In this document: in pieces, positions 27,899 through 37,527 of the stretch
How positions within the stretch are numbered: position 1 is the first letter of the stretch
Layout of the letters: every line of letters starts with the position of its first letter
Assembly: GCF_964063345.1 (NCBI RefSeq)
Contig: NZ_OZ061318.1
Span: forward strand, 1,488,001-1,552,000
DNA length: 64,000 bases
Reading direction: 5' to 3'
DNA from: Pseudomonas lini
GTDB lineage: Bacteria; Pseudomonadota; Gammaproteobacteria; Pseudomonadales; Pseudomonadaceae
The notes under the pieces: model-generated
The model's input: the letters and a program-made list of their open reading frames with translations, nothing else
What the model was told of the DNA's origin: nothing
Database searches by the model: none
Made by a program: the position numbers and the translations under genes

Positions 27899-29678
27899 AT
27901 GTGCGGATTAGCTGGAGAATTACGTTTCGACCATCAACCTGCGGACCTCGCAGCCATAGAACGAATCACCCATCACCTGGCCCCTCGCGGCCCTGATGCG
28001 TGGGGCTTCCACAGCCAGGGGCCGATTGCCCTGGGCCATCGGCGCCTGAAAATCATGGACCTGTCGGACGGCTCGGCACAGCCGATGATCGACAACCAAC
28101 TGGGCCTGTCCCTGGCCTTCAACGGCGCGATCTACAACTTCCCGGAACTGCGCACCGAACTGGAAAACCTCGGTTACGCCTTCTATTCCGGCGGTGACAC
28201 CGAAGTGCTGCTCAAGGGTTATCACGCCTGGGGCGAAGCCTTGTTGCCCAAACTCAACGGCATGTTCGCCTTCGCTATTTGGGAGCGCGACGCCAAGCGT
28301 CTGTTCATTGCCCGCGACCGTCTCGGCGTGAAGCCGTTGTATCTATCGCGCACCGGTCAGCGCCTGCGCTTTGCCTCGGCCCTGCCGGCATTGCTCAAGG
28401 GCGGCGACATCAACCCGATCCTCGATCCGGTGGCGCTCAATCATTATCTGAATTTCCATGCGGTGGTCCCGGCCCCGCGCACCTTGCTGGCGGGCATTGA
28501 AAAGCTGCCCCCGGCGAGCTGGATGCGCATTGAAGCGGACGGCACCACCGAGCAGAAAACCTGGTGGACCCTGCCCTACGGCCCCCACGCCGACGAACTG
28601 AACCTGACCCTCGAAGACTGGCGCGATCGCGTGCTCGACAGCACCCGTGATGCGGTGGCGATCCGTCAACGGGCGGCAGTAGATGTCGGCGTGCTGCTTT
28701 CCGGTGGTGTCGACTCGAGTCTATTGGTGGGCCTGTTGCGCGACGTCGGGGTCGAAAACTTGTCGACCTTTTCCATCGGTTTCCAGGATGCCGGCGGCGA
28801 GCGTGGTGACGAGTTCCAGTATTCGGATCTGATCGCCAAGCACTACGGCACCCAACATCACCAACTGCGTATCGACGAAAAAGAAATCATCGAGCAACTG
28901 CCCGCGGCGTTCCGTGCCATGAGCGAGCCGATGGTCAGCCATGACTGCATCGCGTTCTATCTGCTGTCGCGCGAAGTGGCCAAGCACTGCAAGGTGGTGC
29001 AAAGCGGCCAAGGCGCGGACGAGTTGTTCGCCGGTTATCACTGGTATCCGCAGGTCGACGGTGCGAGCGATCCGTATGCCGCGTATCGCGATGCGTTTTT
29101 TGACCGCAGCTATGCCGACTACGCCGCCACGGTGCAGCCGCAATGGCTGACGGCCAACGACGCGGCCGGCGACTTCGTGAAAGAACATTTCGCTCAGCCC
29201 GGTGCCGATGCAGCCGTGGACAAAGCCCTGCGTCTGGACAGTACCGTGATGCTGGTGGATGACCCGGTCAAACGGGTCGACAACATGACCATGGCCTGGG
29301 GCCTGGGGCCTGGAAGCGCGTACACCGTTTCTCGACTATCGCCTGGTGGAATTGTCGGCGCGGGTGCCGGGCAAATTCAAGCTGCCGGATGGCGGCAAGC
29401 AAGTCTTGAAAGAAGCGGCGCGGCTGGTCATTCCGAGTGAAGTGATCGACCGCAAAAAGGGTTACTTCCCGGTCCCTGGTCTCAAGCATTTGCAGGGCGA
29501 CACGCTGAACTGGGTGCGTGAACTGCTGCTCGATCCGAGTCAGGATCGTGGCCTGTTCAACCCCGCCATGCTCGACCGCCTGCTGACCGATCCGCAAGGT
29601 CAACTGACCCCGTTGCGCGGCTCCAAGCTGTGGCAATTGGCAGCCCTGAACCTGTGGCTCAGTGAACAAGGAATCTGA
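27899..29678 (+). pseudogene. asnO: NAGGN amidotransferase gene, frameshifted by a 7-bp repeat
   Basis: An asparagine synthase-like glutamine amidotransferase that should make the terminal amide of N-acetylglutaminylglutamine amide, an osmoprotectant. The class II nucleophile C2 (MCGLAGE) and the synthetase loop SGGVDSSLL are intact. At codon 469 the frame shifts: MAWGL continues as GPGSAY and stops at 29440, whereas the expected EARTPFLDYRLVELS continues in the +1 frame to 29678. Removing one GGCCTGG copy (29293-29313) restores 590 codons, the usual length. As read, the product lacks its last about 120 residues. It may be a true mutation, a reversible repeat switch or a sequencing error. Confidence 0.9.
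29293..29313 (+). repeat. Three tandem copies of GGCCTGG
   Basis: Positions 29293-29299, 29300-29306 and 29307-29313 each read GGCCTGG. Two copies would keep the amidotransferase frame open; the third shifts it by one. Confidence 0.97.
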
Positions 29679-29681
29679 TCG

Positions 29682-31430
29682 ATGAAACCTCACGCCACGG
29701 CTTATAGCCAACGCTTGTTGCGCGGTCAGGCGCCTTCCTACGAACGCTTGCAGGCGCGCCTGGCCGAAGACGGCAGTGAATTGGGCGCCGCGCCAATCGC
29801 GGTGCATTGCGGCTGGGGCCGGTTGCTGATCGGCCATACCTTTCCCGATGCCGCGAGCCTTGCCCTAGAGCTGCTCAATGAGCAGCCCGGCGAGCGGGAC
29901 ATCGCCTTGTACGTTGCCGCGCCCCAGCAAGTGCTGGGGCTGGAGCCGGCGCAGCTGTTTCTCGACCCGTCCGACACCTTGCGCCTGTGGTTCAGCGATT
30001 ACCGTCAGGCCACCCGGGTGTTTCGCGGCTTCCGCATCCGTCGGGCGCAAAGTGACGCGGACTGGCAGGCCGTCAATCAGCTGTATCAGGCGCGCGGCAT
30101 GCTGCCGATTGATGCGAGTTTGCTGACGCCTCATCACCAGGGCGGCCCGGTTTATTGGCTGGCCGAAGACGAGGACAGCGGCGCAATCATCGGCAGCGTC
30201 ATGGGCCTGAATCATCACAAGGCCTTCAACGACCCGGAAAACGGCAGCAGCCTGTGGTGTCTGGCGGTCGATCCGCAATGTTCCCGCCCAGGCGTCGGTG
30301 AAGTGCTGGTGCGGCACTTGATCGAACACTTCATGAGCCGTGGCCTGAGTTACCTGGACCTGTCTGTGCTGCACAACAACCGTCAGGCGAAAAGTCTTTA
30401 CGCCAAGCTCGGCTTTCGCAACTTGTCGACCTTCGCCATCAAGCGCAAGAACGGCATCAACCAGCCATTGTTTCTCGGCCCCGGCCCGGAAGCAGAGTTC
30501 AATCCGTATGCGCGAATCATTGTCGAGGAGGCTCATCGCCGCGGCATTGATGTGCAAGTGGATGACGCGCAAGCCGGTCTGTTCACCTTGATCCACGGCA
30601 GTCGTCGGGTGCGTTGCCGCGAATCCCTGAGCGATCTGACCAGCGCCATCAGCATGACGTTGTGCCAGGACAAAAGCCTGACCCACAAGGTGCTGAAAAA
30701 CGCCGGTCTTAAACTGCCCGCCCAACAACTGGCGGGGAGCGCGGACGACAATCTGGCGTTTCTCGACGAGCACGAACGGGTGGTGGTCAAACCACTGGAC
30801 GGTGAACAAGGCCAAGGGGTGGCGGTGGATTTACGCACCATCGAAGAGGTCCAACAAGCCATCGAAAGCGCTCGTAAATTCGATAGTCGAGTACTGCTGG
30901 AAAGTTTTCACGAAGGCCTCGACTTGCGGATTCTGGTGATCGGTTTCGAAGTGGTCGCGGCCGCCATTCGCCGGCCGGCGGAAGTGGTGGGCGATGGTCA
31001 GCATTCCATCGGTGCGCTGATCGAGGCACAGAGCCGTCGCCGTCAGGCGGCGACCAGCGGTGAAAGCAAAATTCCGCAGGACCATGAGACCCAGCGCACC
31101 TTGCAGGCTGCGGGTTACGACTACAGCAGCATTCTGCCGACCGGCGAGCATCTGTTCGTACGGCGCACGGCGAATCTTCATACCGGCGGCATTCTTGAGG
31201 ATGTGACTGCAATCCTGCATCCGGCCTTGGTGGATGCGGCGGTGCGCGCGGCGCGGGCGCTGGATATTCCGATGGTCGGGCTCGACCTGATGGTGCCGGC
31301 CGCAGACCAGCCGGAATATGTGTTTATCGAAGCCAATGAGCGCGCCGGGCTGGCCAACCATGAACCGCAGCCGACGGCCGAGCGGTTTGTGGATTTGTTA
31401 TTTCCGCATAGTCAGCCAGTGGCTTCATAA
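29682..31430 (+). CDS. ngg: N-acetylglutaminylglutamine synthetase
   Basis: A 582-residue fusion of a GNAT acetyltransferase and an ATP-grasp ligase. The GNAT part (about 110-270) shows LAVDPQCSRPGVGEVLV and LHNNRQAKSLYAKLGFR. The ATP-grasp part (about 300-570) shows VVVKPLDGEQGQGV, ILLESF-like VLLESFHEGLDLRILV and FIEANERAGLANH. The enzyme joins N-acetylation and Gln-Gln ligation to make the NAGGN precursor under osmotic stress. It starts 3 bp after the amidotransferase frame ends, which shows the operon and supports that frame as genuine. Confidence 0.9.
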   Translation: MKPHATAYSQRLLRGQAPSYERLQARLAEDGSELGAAPIAVHCGWGRLLIGHTFPDAASLALELLNEQPGERDIALYVAAPQQVLGLEPAQLFLDPSDTLRLWFSDYRQATRVFRGFRIRRAQSDADWQAVNQLYQARGMLPIDASLLTPHHQGGPVYWLAEDEDSGAIIGSVMGLNHHKAFNDPENGSSLWCLAVDPQCSRPGVGEVLVRHLIEHFMSRGLSYLDLSVLHNNRQAKSLYAKLGFRNLSTFAIKRKNGINQPLFLGPGPEAEFNPYARIIVEEAHRRGIDVQVDDAQAGLFTLIHGSRRVRCRESLSDLTSAISMTLCQDKSLTHKVLKNAGLKLPAQQLAGSADDNLAFLDEHERVVVKPLDGEQGQGVAVDLRTIEEVQQAIESARKFDSRVLLESFHEGLDLRILVIGFEVVAAAIRRPAEVVGDGQHSIGALIEAQSRRRQAATSGESKIPQDHETQRTLQAAGYDYSSILPTGEHLFVRRTANLHTGGILEDVTAILHPALVDAAVRAARALDIPMVGLDLMVPAADQPEYVFIEANERAGLANHEPQPTAERFVDLLFPHSQPVAS

Positions 31431-31453
31431 AGGTGTGTCGCCTGAACTGACGC

Positions 31454-31519
31454 CATCGCGGGCAAGCCACGCTCCCACAGGGTACGCGGTCAAATGTGGG
31501 AGCGGGCTTGCTCGCGAAG
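31454..31519. repeat. REP inverted pair, close spacing
   Basis: CATCGCGGGCAAGCCACGC at 31454 faces GTGGGAGCGGGCTTGCTCGC at 31497. It lies between ngg and the M42 peptidase gene, within the presumed NAGGN operon. Confidence 0.87.
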
Positions 31520-31555
31520 GCGGCCGAACAGACACCAATGATTCTTCCCATTCAG

Positions 31556-31587
31556 GATCATTCCCACGCTCCAGCGTGGGAACGATC
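31556..31587. repeat. Short palindrome ATTCCCACGCT/AGCGTGGGAA
   Basis: GATCATTCCCACGCT and AGCGTGGGAACGATC form a near-perfect hairpin with two unpaired bases. The same word family recurs at 62350-62377, so it is a second dispersed repeat type. Confidence 0.8.
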
Positions 31588-31612
31588 AGCTCTCACTTCA
31601 TCAGGAGTTTCC

Positions 31613-32797
31613 ATGACCAGCAAAATTCCCGAACCGGACCTCAATTACCTGCAAAAAGTCCTGCTGGAAATGCTCGCCATCCCCAGCCCCACCGGGTTCA
31701 CCGACACCATCGTGCGTTACGTCGCCGAACGTCTCGAAGAGCTGGGCATTCCTTTTGAGATGACTCGTCGCGGCACCATCCGCGCCACCCTCAAGGGCAA
31801 GAAGAACAGCCCGGACCGCGCCGTCTCCGCTCACCTGGACACCATTGGCGCGGCGGTTCGCGCGATCAAGGACAACGGTCGCCTGACCCTGGCGCCAGTC
31901 GGTTGCTGGTCCAGCCGTTTTGCCGAAGGCAGCCGCGTCAGTCTGTTCACCGACAACGGTGTTATCCGCGGCAGCGTGTTGCCGTTGATGGCTTCCGGGC
32001 ACGCGTTCAATACTGCCGTGGATGAAATGCCAATCAGCTGGGATCACATCGAGTTGCGCCTGGACGCCTATTGCGCCACCCGCGCCGATTGCGATTCGCT
32101 GGGGATCAGCGTCGGCGATTTCGTCGCCTTCGACCCTTTGCCGGAGTTCACCGAAAGCGGCCACATCAGCGCCCGCCACCTCGATGACAAGGCCGGCGTT
32201 GCCGCACTGCTGGCGGCGCTGAAAGCGATTGTCGACAGCGGCGAAGAGTTGATGATCGACTGCCATCCGCTGTTCACCATCACCGAAGAAACCGGCAGCG
32301 GTGCGGCGGCGGCCTTGCCTTGGGATGTCAGCGAATTCGTCGGCATCGACATCGCGCCGGTCGCGCCCGGCCAGCACTCCAGCGAACACGCGGTGAGTGT
32401 GGCAATGCAGGATTCCGGCGGGCCTTATGACTATCACCTGTCGCGCCACTTGCTGCGGCTGGCCAGTGACAATGAACTGCCGGCGCGCCGTGACCTGTTC
32501 CGCTATTACTTCAGCGATGCACATTCGGCTGTCACTGCTGGCCACGACATTCGCACCGCCCTCCTGGCCTTCGGTTGCGACGCCACCCACGGCTATGAAC
32601 GCACCCACATCGACAGCCTCGCCGCCCTCAGCCGCTTGCTCGGCGCCTACATCCTCAGCCCGCCGGTGTTCGCCAGCGATGCACAACCGGCCAAGGGATC
32701 GCTGGACCGGTTCAGTCACCAGATCGAACACGAGACGCAGATGGAAAGCGATACGCGGGTGCCGTCGGTCGATAGTTTGATTGGGCAGCGCACCTAG
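31613..32797 (+). CDS. M42-like peptidase of the NAGGN system
   Basis: A 394-residue metallopeptidase-like protein, the third conserved gene of the NAGGN cluster. Metal ligands are visible: SAHLDTIG, RHLDDKAGVAALL, ITEETGSGAA, and a late H in DATHGYERTH. The ATG at 31613 follows AGGAG; upstream in-frame codons run through the palindrome. By family it probably hydrolyses or processes the dipeptide, but its exact role is not settled to my knowledge. REP elements separate it from ngg. Confidence 0.85.
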   Translation: MTSKIPEPDLNYLQKVLLEMLAIPSPTGFTDTIVRYVAERLEELGIPFEMTRRGTIRATLKGKKNSPDRAVSAHLDTIGAAVRAIKDNGRLTLAPVGCWSSRFAEGSRVSLFTDNGVIRGSVLPLMASGHAFNTAVDEMPISWDHIELRLDAYCATRADCDSLGISVGDFVAFDPLPEFTESGHISARHLDDKAGVAALLAALKAIVDSGEELMIDCHPLFTITEETGSGAAAALPWDVSEFVGIDIAPVAPGQHSSEHAVSVAMQDSGGPYDYHLSRHLLRLASDNELPARRDLFRYYFSDAHSAVTAGHDIRTALLAFGCDATHGYERTHIDSLAALSRLLGAYILSPPVFASDAQPAKGSLDRFSHQIEHETQMESDTRVPSVDSLIGQRT

Positions 32798-32918
32798 GCA
32801 TTTTCTTCGCATGAAAGATTGCCCGCGATGAGGACAGATCAGGCACCACATCAGGTCAAGGCTAGCCGCCCCTCTTCATTCGCCGTAGCATCGCGCCATT
32901 GTTTAGCCGAGGTGCCTT

Positions 32919-33146
32919 ATGCTGATCCCCCACGACCAACTTGAAGTCGATACGCTGACCCGCCTGATCGAGGATTTCGTGACCCGCGACGGCACGGACA
33001 ACGGCGATGACACACCGCTGGAAACCCGCGTCTTGCGTGTTCGTCAGGCATTGACCAAGGGCCAGGCGCTGATCGTCTTCGATCCGGACAGCGAGCAATG
33101 CCAGTTGATGCTCAAGCATGACGTGCCCAAGCATCTGTTCGACTGA
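32919..33146 (+). CDS. YheU/UPF0270 family protein
   Basis: A 75-residue acidic protein starting MLIPHDQLEVDTLTRLIEDF, the signature of the UPF0270 (YheU) family, with VRQALTKGQALIVFDP in the second half. The function is unknown. It converges with the small CsrA-type gene, the two stops being 5 bp apart. Confidence 0.88.
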   Translation: MLIPHDQLEVDTLTRLIEDFVTRDGTDNGDDTPLETRVLRVRQALTKGQALIVFDPDSEQCQLMLKHDVPKHLFD

Positions 33147-33151
33147 GGTTC

Positions 33152-33337
33152 TTAACGAGCTTTCGCTTTGGCCTGTTTGATCTGGATGCGCTCATAGACC
33201 TCGGCGCGATGTACGTTGACCTGCTGCGGCGCTTCAACACCGAAGCGCACGCTGCTTCCGTTGACGGCGAGAACCCGCACGGTGATGTTGTCACCAATGG
33301 ATATCAACTCGCCCACAACGCGACTAAGTACAAGCAT
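33152..33337 (-). CDS. CsrA/RsmA-family RNA-binding protein (RsmI-like)
   Basis: A 61-residue CsrA paralogue. It has MLVLSRVVGELISIGDNI in place of the canonical MLILTRRVGE, and keeps the C-terminal RNA-binding HRAEVYERIQ (canonical Arg44 region VNVHRAEVYERI). CsrA proteins dimerise and bind GGA loops in mRNA leaders. The sequence resembles the divergent Rsm paralogue of P. fluorescens that I recall as RsmI, but I cannot confirm the symbol. AAGGA is 8 nt before the ATG at 33337; an ATG three codons earlier is too close to it. Confidence 0.85.
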   Translation of the reverse strand: MLVLSRVVGELISIGDNITVRVLAVNGSSVRFGVEAPQQVNVHRAEVYERIQIKQAKAKAR

Positions 33338-33490
33338 GGCATTCATCCTTCAGGGTTACCGGCCCTTGAAGATGCCCGGCGCGTAGCGGGTCTTCAATGC
33401 AACAGCAACAAAACAGTCTCGCCCTACAGCGCAGAATGCATCGCCCTGACGGAAGCATCCGACAAACCGGTTGAATGAAGGACCAATCCT

Positions 33491-33823
33491 TCAGGAAGCG
33501 GAAAAACGCGGGCCAAACAGGATGACGCTCGCCCCGATCACACACAGCGCCACGCCAATCCAGTCCGAGCCCAGCGGACGAATCCGCTCGACCACCGCCA
33601 GCCAGCCGATCGACGCAATGATGTAGATGCCCCCGTAGGCGGCATAGGCGCGGCCGGCGTAGCTCGCTTCGACCCGGGTCAGCAGCACCGCGAACAAGAT
33701 CAGGCTGAGCAACGCCGGGATGATCCACCAAGCGCTTCTACCCTGGCGCAACCACATCCAGAAGGCGAAGCAGCCAGCGATTTCGAACAGCGCGGCGAGG
33801 AAAAACCACAGGTAATTGATCAT
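33491..33823 (-). CDS. YnfA family membrane protein
   Basis: A 110-residue protein with four transmembrane helices of the UPF0060 (YnfA) family. [13 protein letters not shown] and [12 protein letters not shown] are family hallmarks. Fold-related to small multidrug transporters, but the function is unproven. The region 33347-33490 between it and the CsrA gene holds no gene and must contain the csrA promoter. Confidence 0.88.
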   Translation of the reverse strand: MINYLWFFLAALFEIAGCFAFWMWLRQGRSAWWIIPALLSLILFAVLLTRVEASYAGRAYAAYGGIYIIASIGWLAVVERIRPLGSDWIGVALCVIGASVILFGPRFSAS

Positions 33824-33887
33824 GCAGATGTCTCGCGAGAATGGCCAGTTGCGGCCACCCTAACGACGGTATTGCGCTCGGGCAAGT

Positions 33888-34703
33888 TCAGCCTGCAGAT
33901 TGTTTAGCCTTGGCGCGCATTTTGTCGGCCATCACGGTCATTTCGTTGTAGAGCAACTGCGGATCTTTTTGCTTGATCGCCCAGGCCATACGGCCCTGTT
34001 CGTGAGGCAGGATCAAGAATTCGCCGGCGGCGACCTGCTGATAAATGTAATCGGCAATGTCGGCAGCGCTGATCGGCGAACTTTCCAGCAATTTACCGAC
34101 CTGGGCTTTCATGGCCGGGGTCGGGCCGCGGAACGAGTCCAGCAAGTTGGTCTGGAAGAACGACGGGCAGACCACATGCACGCTGACTTCCTCGTGGGCC
34201 AGTTCGATCAACAGACTCTCGGACAAAGCCACCACACCCGCCTTGGCCACGTTGTAGTTGCTCATGGCCGGGCCTTGCATCAGCGCTGCCATCGAGGCGA
34301 TGTTGATGATCTTGCCTTTGCTTTTCGCAAGCAACGGAAGGAAGGCCTTGCAGCCCTTGACCACGCCCATCAGATTGATCGCTATCTGCCAGTCCCAGTC
34401 TTCCAGCGACAGTTCACTGAAGAACCCGCCCGAGGCCACGCCGGCGTTGTTGACGATGACATCGATGCCGCCGAACTTCTCTTCACAGGCCTGGGCGAAA
34501 GCCGTCAGCTGGCTGTAGTCACGCACATCGCAACGCTGGATGAAACCGTCGCCACCGGCTTCGCGAACCAGTTTCAGGGTTTCCTGCAGGCCAGGTTCAC
34601 TGACATCCGACAAGGCCAGCTGCCAGCCTTCACGCGCCCAACGCAGCGCTATTTCGCGACCCAGGCCTGAGCCCGCGCCAGTGATCATCATGCGATTTTG
34701 CAT
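33888..34703 (-). CDS. Short-chain dehydrogenase
   Basis: A classical SDR of 271 residues: MITGAGSGLGREIA near the N-terminus, VNNAGVASGG, INIASMAALMQGP and YNVAKAG for the active site. The C-terminal part has VCPSFFQTNL. The ATG at 34703 gives MQNRMMITG with AAGG upstream; the 41-codon extension is not family-like. The substrate is unknown. Confidence 0.82.
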   Translation of the reverse strand: MQNRMMITGAGSGLGREIALRWAREGWQLALSDVSEPGLQETLKLVREAGGDGFIQRCDVRDYSQLTAFAQACEEKFGGIDVIVNNAGVASGGFFSELSLEDWDWQIAINLMGVVKGCKAFLPLLAKSKGKIINIASMAALMQGPAMSNYNVAKAGVVALSESLLIELAHEEVSVHVVCPSFFQTNLLDSFRGPTPAMKAQVGKLLESSPISAADIADYIYQQVAAGEFLILPHEQGRMAWAIKQKDPQLLYNEMTVMADKMRAKAKQSAG

Positions 34704-34996
34704 AGCAAACAGCCTTGTTGTTCCGGGGAAGATGCACCGAGTGTAGCGAAGGATAATGCGCGACCCACGCTCCATCAGATTGCTGAATGGCCAGCAATGA
34801 ACCACGGCGCGGTCCGGTTGTTTCAACTTTGAGACGCCGTAAAAGAAATAAACGTGCTTTCCAAATACATTAAAAAAACCTGGAATTTTTCTTCATATCC
34901 ATGAGTCGGATTTTGTAAGCAGCTAGGATTAATACAAGTCCAGCTGATGGCTAAAACCCTAGGTCACTCCACAACGCTTCCAACAAGGAAACAGAC

Positions 34997-35149
34997 ATGG
35001 GCACAATTCTTATCGTTATTCTTATCCTGTTGTTGATAGGTGGCTTGCCGGTCTTCCCGCACTCCAGAAGTTGGGGTTACGGCCCGTCCGGTATCATCGG
35101 CGTAGTGTTGGTGGTGCTGTTGATCCTGCTGCTACTGGGCAAGATATAA
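34997..35149 (+). CDS. DUF3309 small membrane protein
   Basis: A 50-residue protein MGTILIVILILLLIGGLP..., two hydrophobic helices separated by FPHSRSWGYGPSG, followed by GKI. This is the DUF3309 pattern, common in Pseudomonas and often linked to stress conditions; its role is unknown. AAGGAA precedes the ATG. Its leader (34827-34996) is AT-rich with TAATAC near 34932, a possible -10. Confidence 0.85.
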   Translation: MGTILIVILILLLIGGLPVFPHSRSWGYGPSGIIGVVLVVLLILLLLGKI

Positions 35150-35166
35150 AGATTTTCCGGCAAAAA

Positions 35167-35194
35167 AAAAGAGGCCCTGCGAAGGACCTCTTTT
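35167..35194. terminator. Bidirectional terminator
   Basis: AAAAGAGG (35167) pairs with CCTCTTTT (35187). An A-run on the left and a T-run on the right allow termination in both directions, between the converging DUF3309 and sulfatase genes. Confidence 0.82.
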
Positions 35195-35209
35195 CTATTG
35201 CGGTAAAAC

Positions 35210-37303
35210 TTAGTCCGGTTTGCCGTGAACCACACCGGCGGTGTTATCGATCAGGCTTTTAGTGGCCGTTTGCAGGAACGCTTCGAGCTTGAGCTTCAGC
35301 TCCGCTGTACGCGGTGCATCCGCAATGATCTCGGCGTGAGGCGTCGCGCCCAGTTCGTACTGGTACACCTTCGGCGCCATTTCCTTTTCCTTTGGCAGAA
35401 CCAGAATCTGGTTATCCGTGATGATGGCGGTGGTTTGCTCGCTACCCGACGGCTTGATCACGCCAAAACCGGTGTCGCCTTGAGGCAGGTTGAGCAGGTC
35501 GCGTCCCCAACACTGATGACGCACTTCGCCACCAATACGCCCCATGATGGTCGGCACGACGTCGATCTGAGTGCCCACTGTATGGTCACGCTGGCCGAAC
35601 TTCTCCTGGATGCCCGGTGCGATCATCAACATCGGCACATTGAAGCGGCCCAGGTCCATTTCGGTTATCTGACGCTCGTTGCCAAAACCGTGGTCGCCTA
35701 CGACGACAAACAGGGTTTCCTTGAAGTACGGCTCCTTGCGGGCCTTTTCAAAGAATTGGCCCAGTGCCCAGTCCGCATAACGCATGGCGGTCAAATGCTC
35801 GTTCAGGCTGCCGCGATCGGTTACACGCTCAACCGGCAATGGCGTCGGCAAGGCATATGGCGTGTGGTTGGACAGGGTTTGCAGCAATGCATAGAACGGC
35901 TTGCCGTTTTCCCGCGCCTTGAGCTCTATCAGACCACGGTCGAACATGTCCTGGTCGGACACGCCCCAGGTCGGATCGGAGAACACCGGGTTCACAAAGT
36001 CGTTACGACCGATGAAGTTGGTCATGCCCTGGTTGCTGAAGAAACCCGACTGGTTGTCCCAGGCAAAGTCGCCGTTATAGACGTATACATCGCCGTAATC
36101 ACGGGCGCTGAGCAACTGTGGCAGGCCGGACAGTTTGTGGCTGCCTTCCGGAGTCTGCATCAGGTATTCGAAACCCGGCAGGTTCGGGAAGCAGGCCATG
36201 GTGGCGAACATACCCTGGTGGGTGTGCGTCCCGTTGGAGAAGAAGCGATCGAACAGCAGGCCTTCTTTCGACAGTTTGTCGAGGTACGGCGTGATGTTGC
36301 CCGGTGCGCCCAAGGCACCCACCGAGTGACCGGCCATGCTTTCCATCAGGATCACGACGACGTTCTTGATCGGCAGAGTCTTGTCGGCCGGCGGCATGTA
36401 ATCGCGACGCACGGCTGCGATATCGGCATCCACCAGTTTTTCGTCCGGCATCACCAGCATGTCACGCACGATTTGCTGAGCTTGCGGCTGTGGCAGCGTT
36501 GCCTTCCAGATATTGTCGCGATCTTCGGACATCCGGCTCTTCGCCGCCGCGATCAGCGACAGCGTGCCGTTGAGGCCCAACTGGTTGGCGAAGTTGGAGT
36601 CGGTGGTGTAAACGTCACCCCAACGCATTGGCGGGCCCTGACGCAAGGTGCCACGAGCAGCGACCACGCAGACCAGCAGGCAGACCACGAACACTACGCC
36701 ACGCGTATACCACGGAGCGACCTGCCGCGTACTAATGCTGCCACCGCTGAACGGCCCGCGAGGACGCGTGGCGCGGTCGGCGCCCTTGAATGCGAAGGTC
36801 AGAATCAACGTGCCTACGGCCCAGGCCAATAGATAACGAACCACCGGAAAACCGTACCAGAGCATGCTCATCACGGTTTTCGGGTCTTCTTTCACGTACT
36901 GGAAGACCAGACCGTTGAGGCGCTGGTGGAATTCGCGGTAAAAGTCCATCTCCATCAGGCCGAGGAACAGCGCGATGCTCGAGGCAACGGTCAACCACAG
37001 CCGGAAGAACCCGCGGGCGGCCATGGCCCGGGCGCTGAACAATGCCAGCAACAGCGGAATGCTGAGGTAAACCACCAGACGCAAGTCGAAACGCAGGCCG
37101 TTGGCGAACGCTTCCAGAAAGGTCGAAGCCGGTGTGTCGAGGATCATCGAGCTGTTGTAGACCAGCAGCGCCACGCGCAGCAGGCTGAACATGACCATCA
37201 TGACCAGGGCACACAACAGTGTGTAGGCCAAATGCGATTTGACGGTCGGTTGCAGCAGGCGACTAGAAGCTCGCTGCTGACTCAGGGCGTCCGGGTTTGC
37301 CAT
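35210..37303 (-). CDS. Membrane sulfatase / LTA-synthase family protein
   Basis: A 697-residue inner-membrane protein with about five N-terminal helices (to about residue 225) and a periplasmic sulfatase-fold domain (about 315-640). The nucleophile region is NGTHTHQGMFATMACFPN; metal-site stretches are VVVILMESMAGHS and VVVGDHGFGNE. Such proteins transfer phosphoglycerol or phosphoethanolamine to envelope glycans or lipids; the exact acceptor here is unknown. The ATG at 37303 has no strong ribosome site, so the start is less sure. Confidence 0.82.
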   Translation of the reverse strand: MANPDALSQQRASSRLLQPTVKSHLAYTLLCALVMMVMFSLLRVALLVYNSSMILDTPASTFLEAFANGLRFDLRLVVYLSIPLLLALFSARAMAARGFFRLWLTVASSIALFLGLMEMDFYREFHQRLNGLVFQYVKEDPKTVMSMLWYGFPVVRYLLAWAVGTLILTFAFKGADRATRPRGPFSGGSISTRQVAPWYTRGVVFVVCLLVCVVAARGTLRQGPPMRWGDVYTTDSNFANQLGLNGTLSLIAAAKSRMSEDRDNIWKATLPQPQAQQIVRDMLVMPDEKLVDADIAAVRRDYMPPADKTLPIKNVVVILMESMAGHSVGALGAPGNITPYLDKLSKEGLLFDRFFSNGTHTHQGMFATMACFPNLPGFEYLMQTPEGSHKLSGLPQLLSARDYGDVYVYNGDFAWDNQSGFFSNQGMTNFIGRNDFVNPVFSDPTWGVSDQDMFDRGLIELKARENGKPFYALLQTLSNHTPYALPTPLPVERVTDRGSLNEHLTAMRYADWALGQFFEKARKEPYFKETLFVVVGDHGFGNERQITEMDLGRFNVPMLMIAPGIQEKFGQRDHTVGTQIDVVPTIMGRIGGEVRHQCWGRDLLNLPQGDTGFGVIKPSGSEQTTAIITDNQILVLPKEKEMAPKVYQYELGATPHAEIIADAPRTAELKLKLEAFLQTATKSLIDNTAGVVHGKPD

Positions 37304-37388
37304 GTCGTTTTAGGACCCATTGGAAGTTGAAGTTTCAAAAAATACAGCGGCGCCTTGCCTGATGCCGGTCGGTTAAGCGAGCAGACCC

Positions 37389-37527
37389 TGTGGGAGCGGG
37401 CTTATGTGGCGAGGGGGCTTGCCCCCGTTCGAGTGCGTAGCGCTCGCAAATTTTTGGGTCCGCTGCGCGGCCCAACGGGGCGATGCGGCGTTCCGACAAG
37501 CCCCCTCGCCACAAACCCGCTCTCACA
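37389..37527. repeat. Nested REPs: one family inside the other
   Basis: Outer arms TGTGGGAGCGGGCTT (37389) and AACCCGCTCTCACA (37514-37527) belong to the GTGGGAGC family. Between them lies a complete inverted pair of the other family (TGTGGCGAGGGGGCTTGCCC at 37405 and AAGCCCCCTCGCCACA). Confidence 0.8.

Noticed and set aside
29346..29678. Separate 110-residue gene after the amidotransferase
   Set aside because: It is the missing C-terminus of the same protein in the shifted frame, not an independent gene.
31496..31612. N-terminal extension of the M42 peptidase
   Set aside because: It reads through a REP and a palindrome; AGGAG fixes the ATG at 31613.
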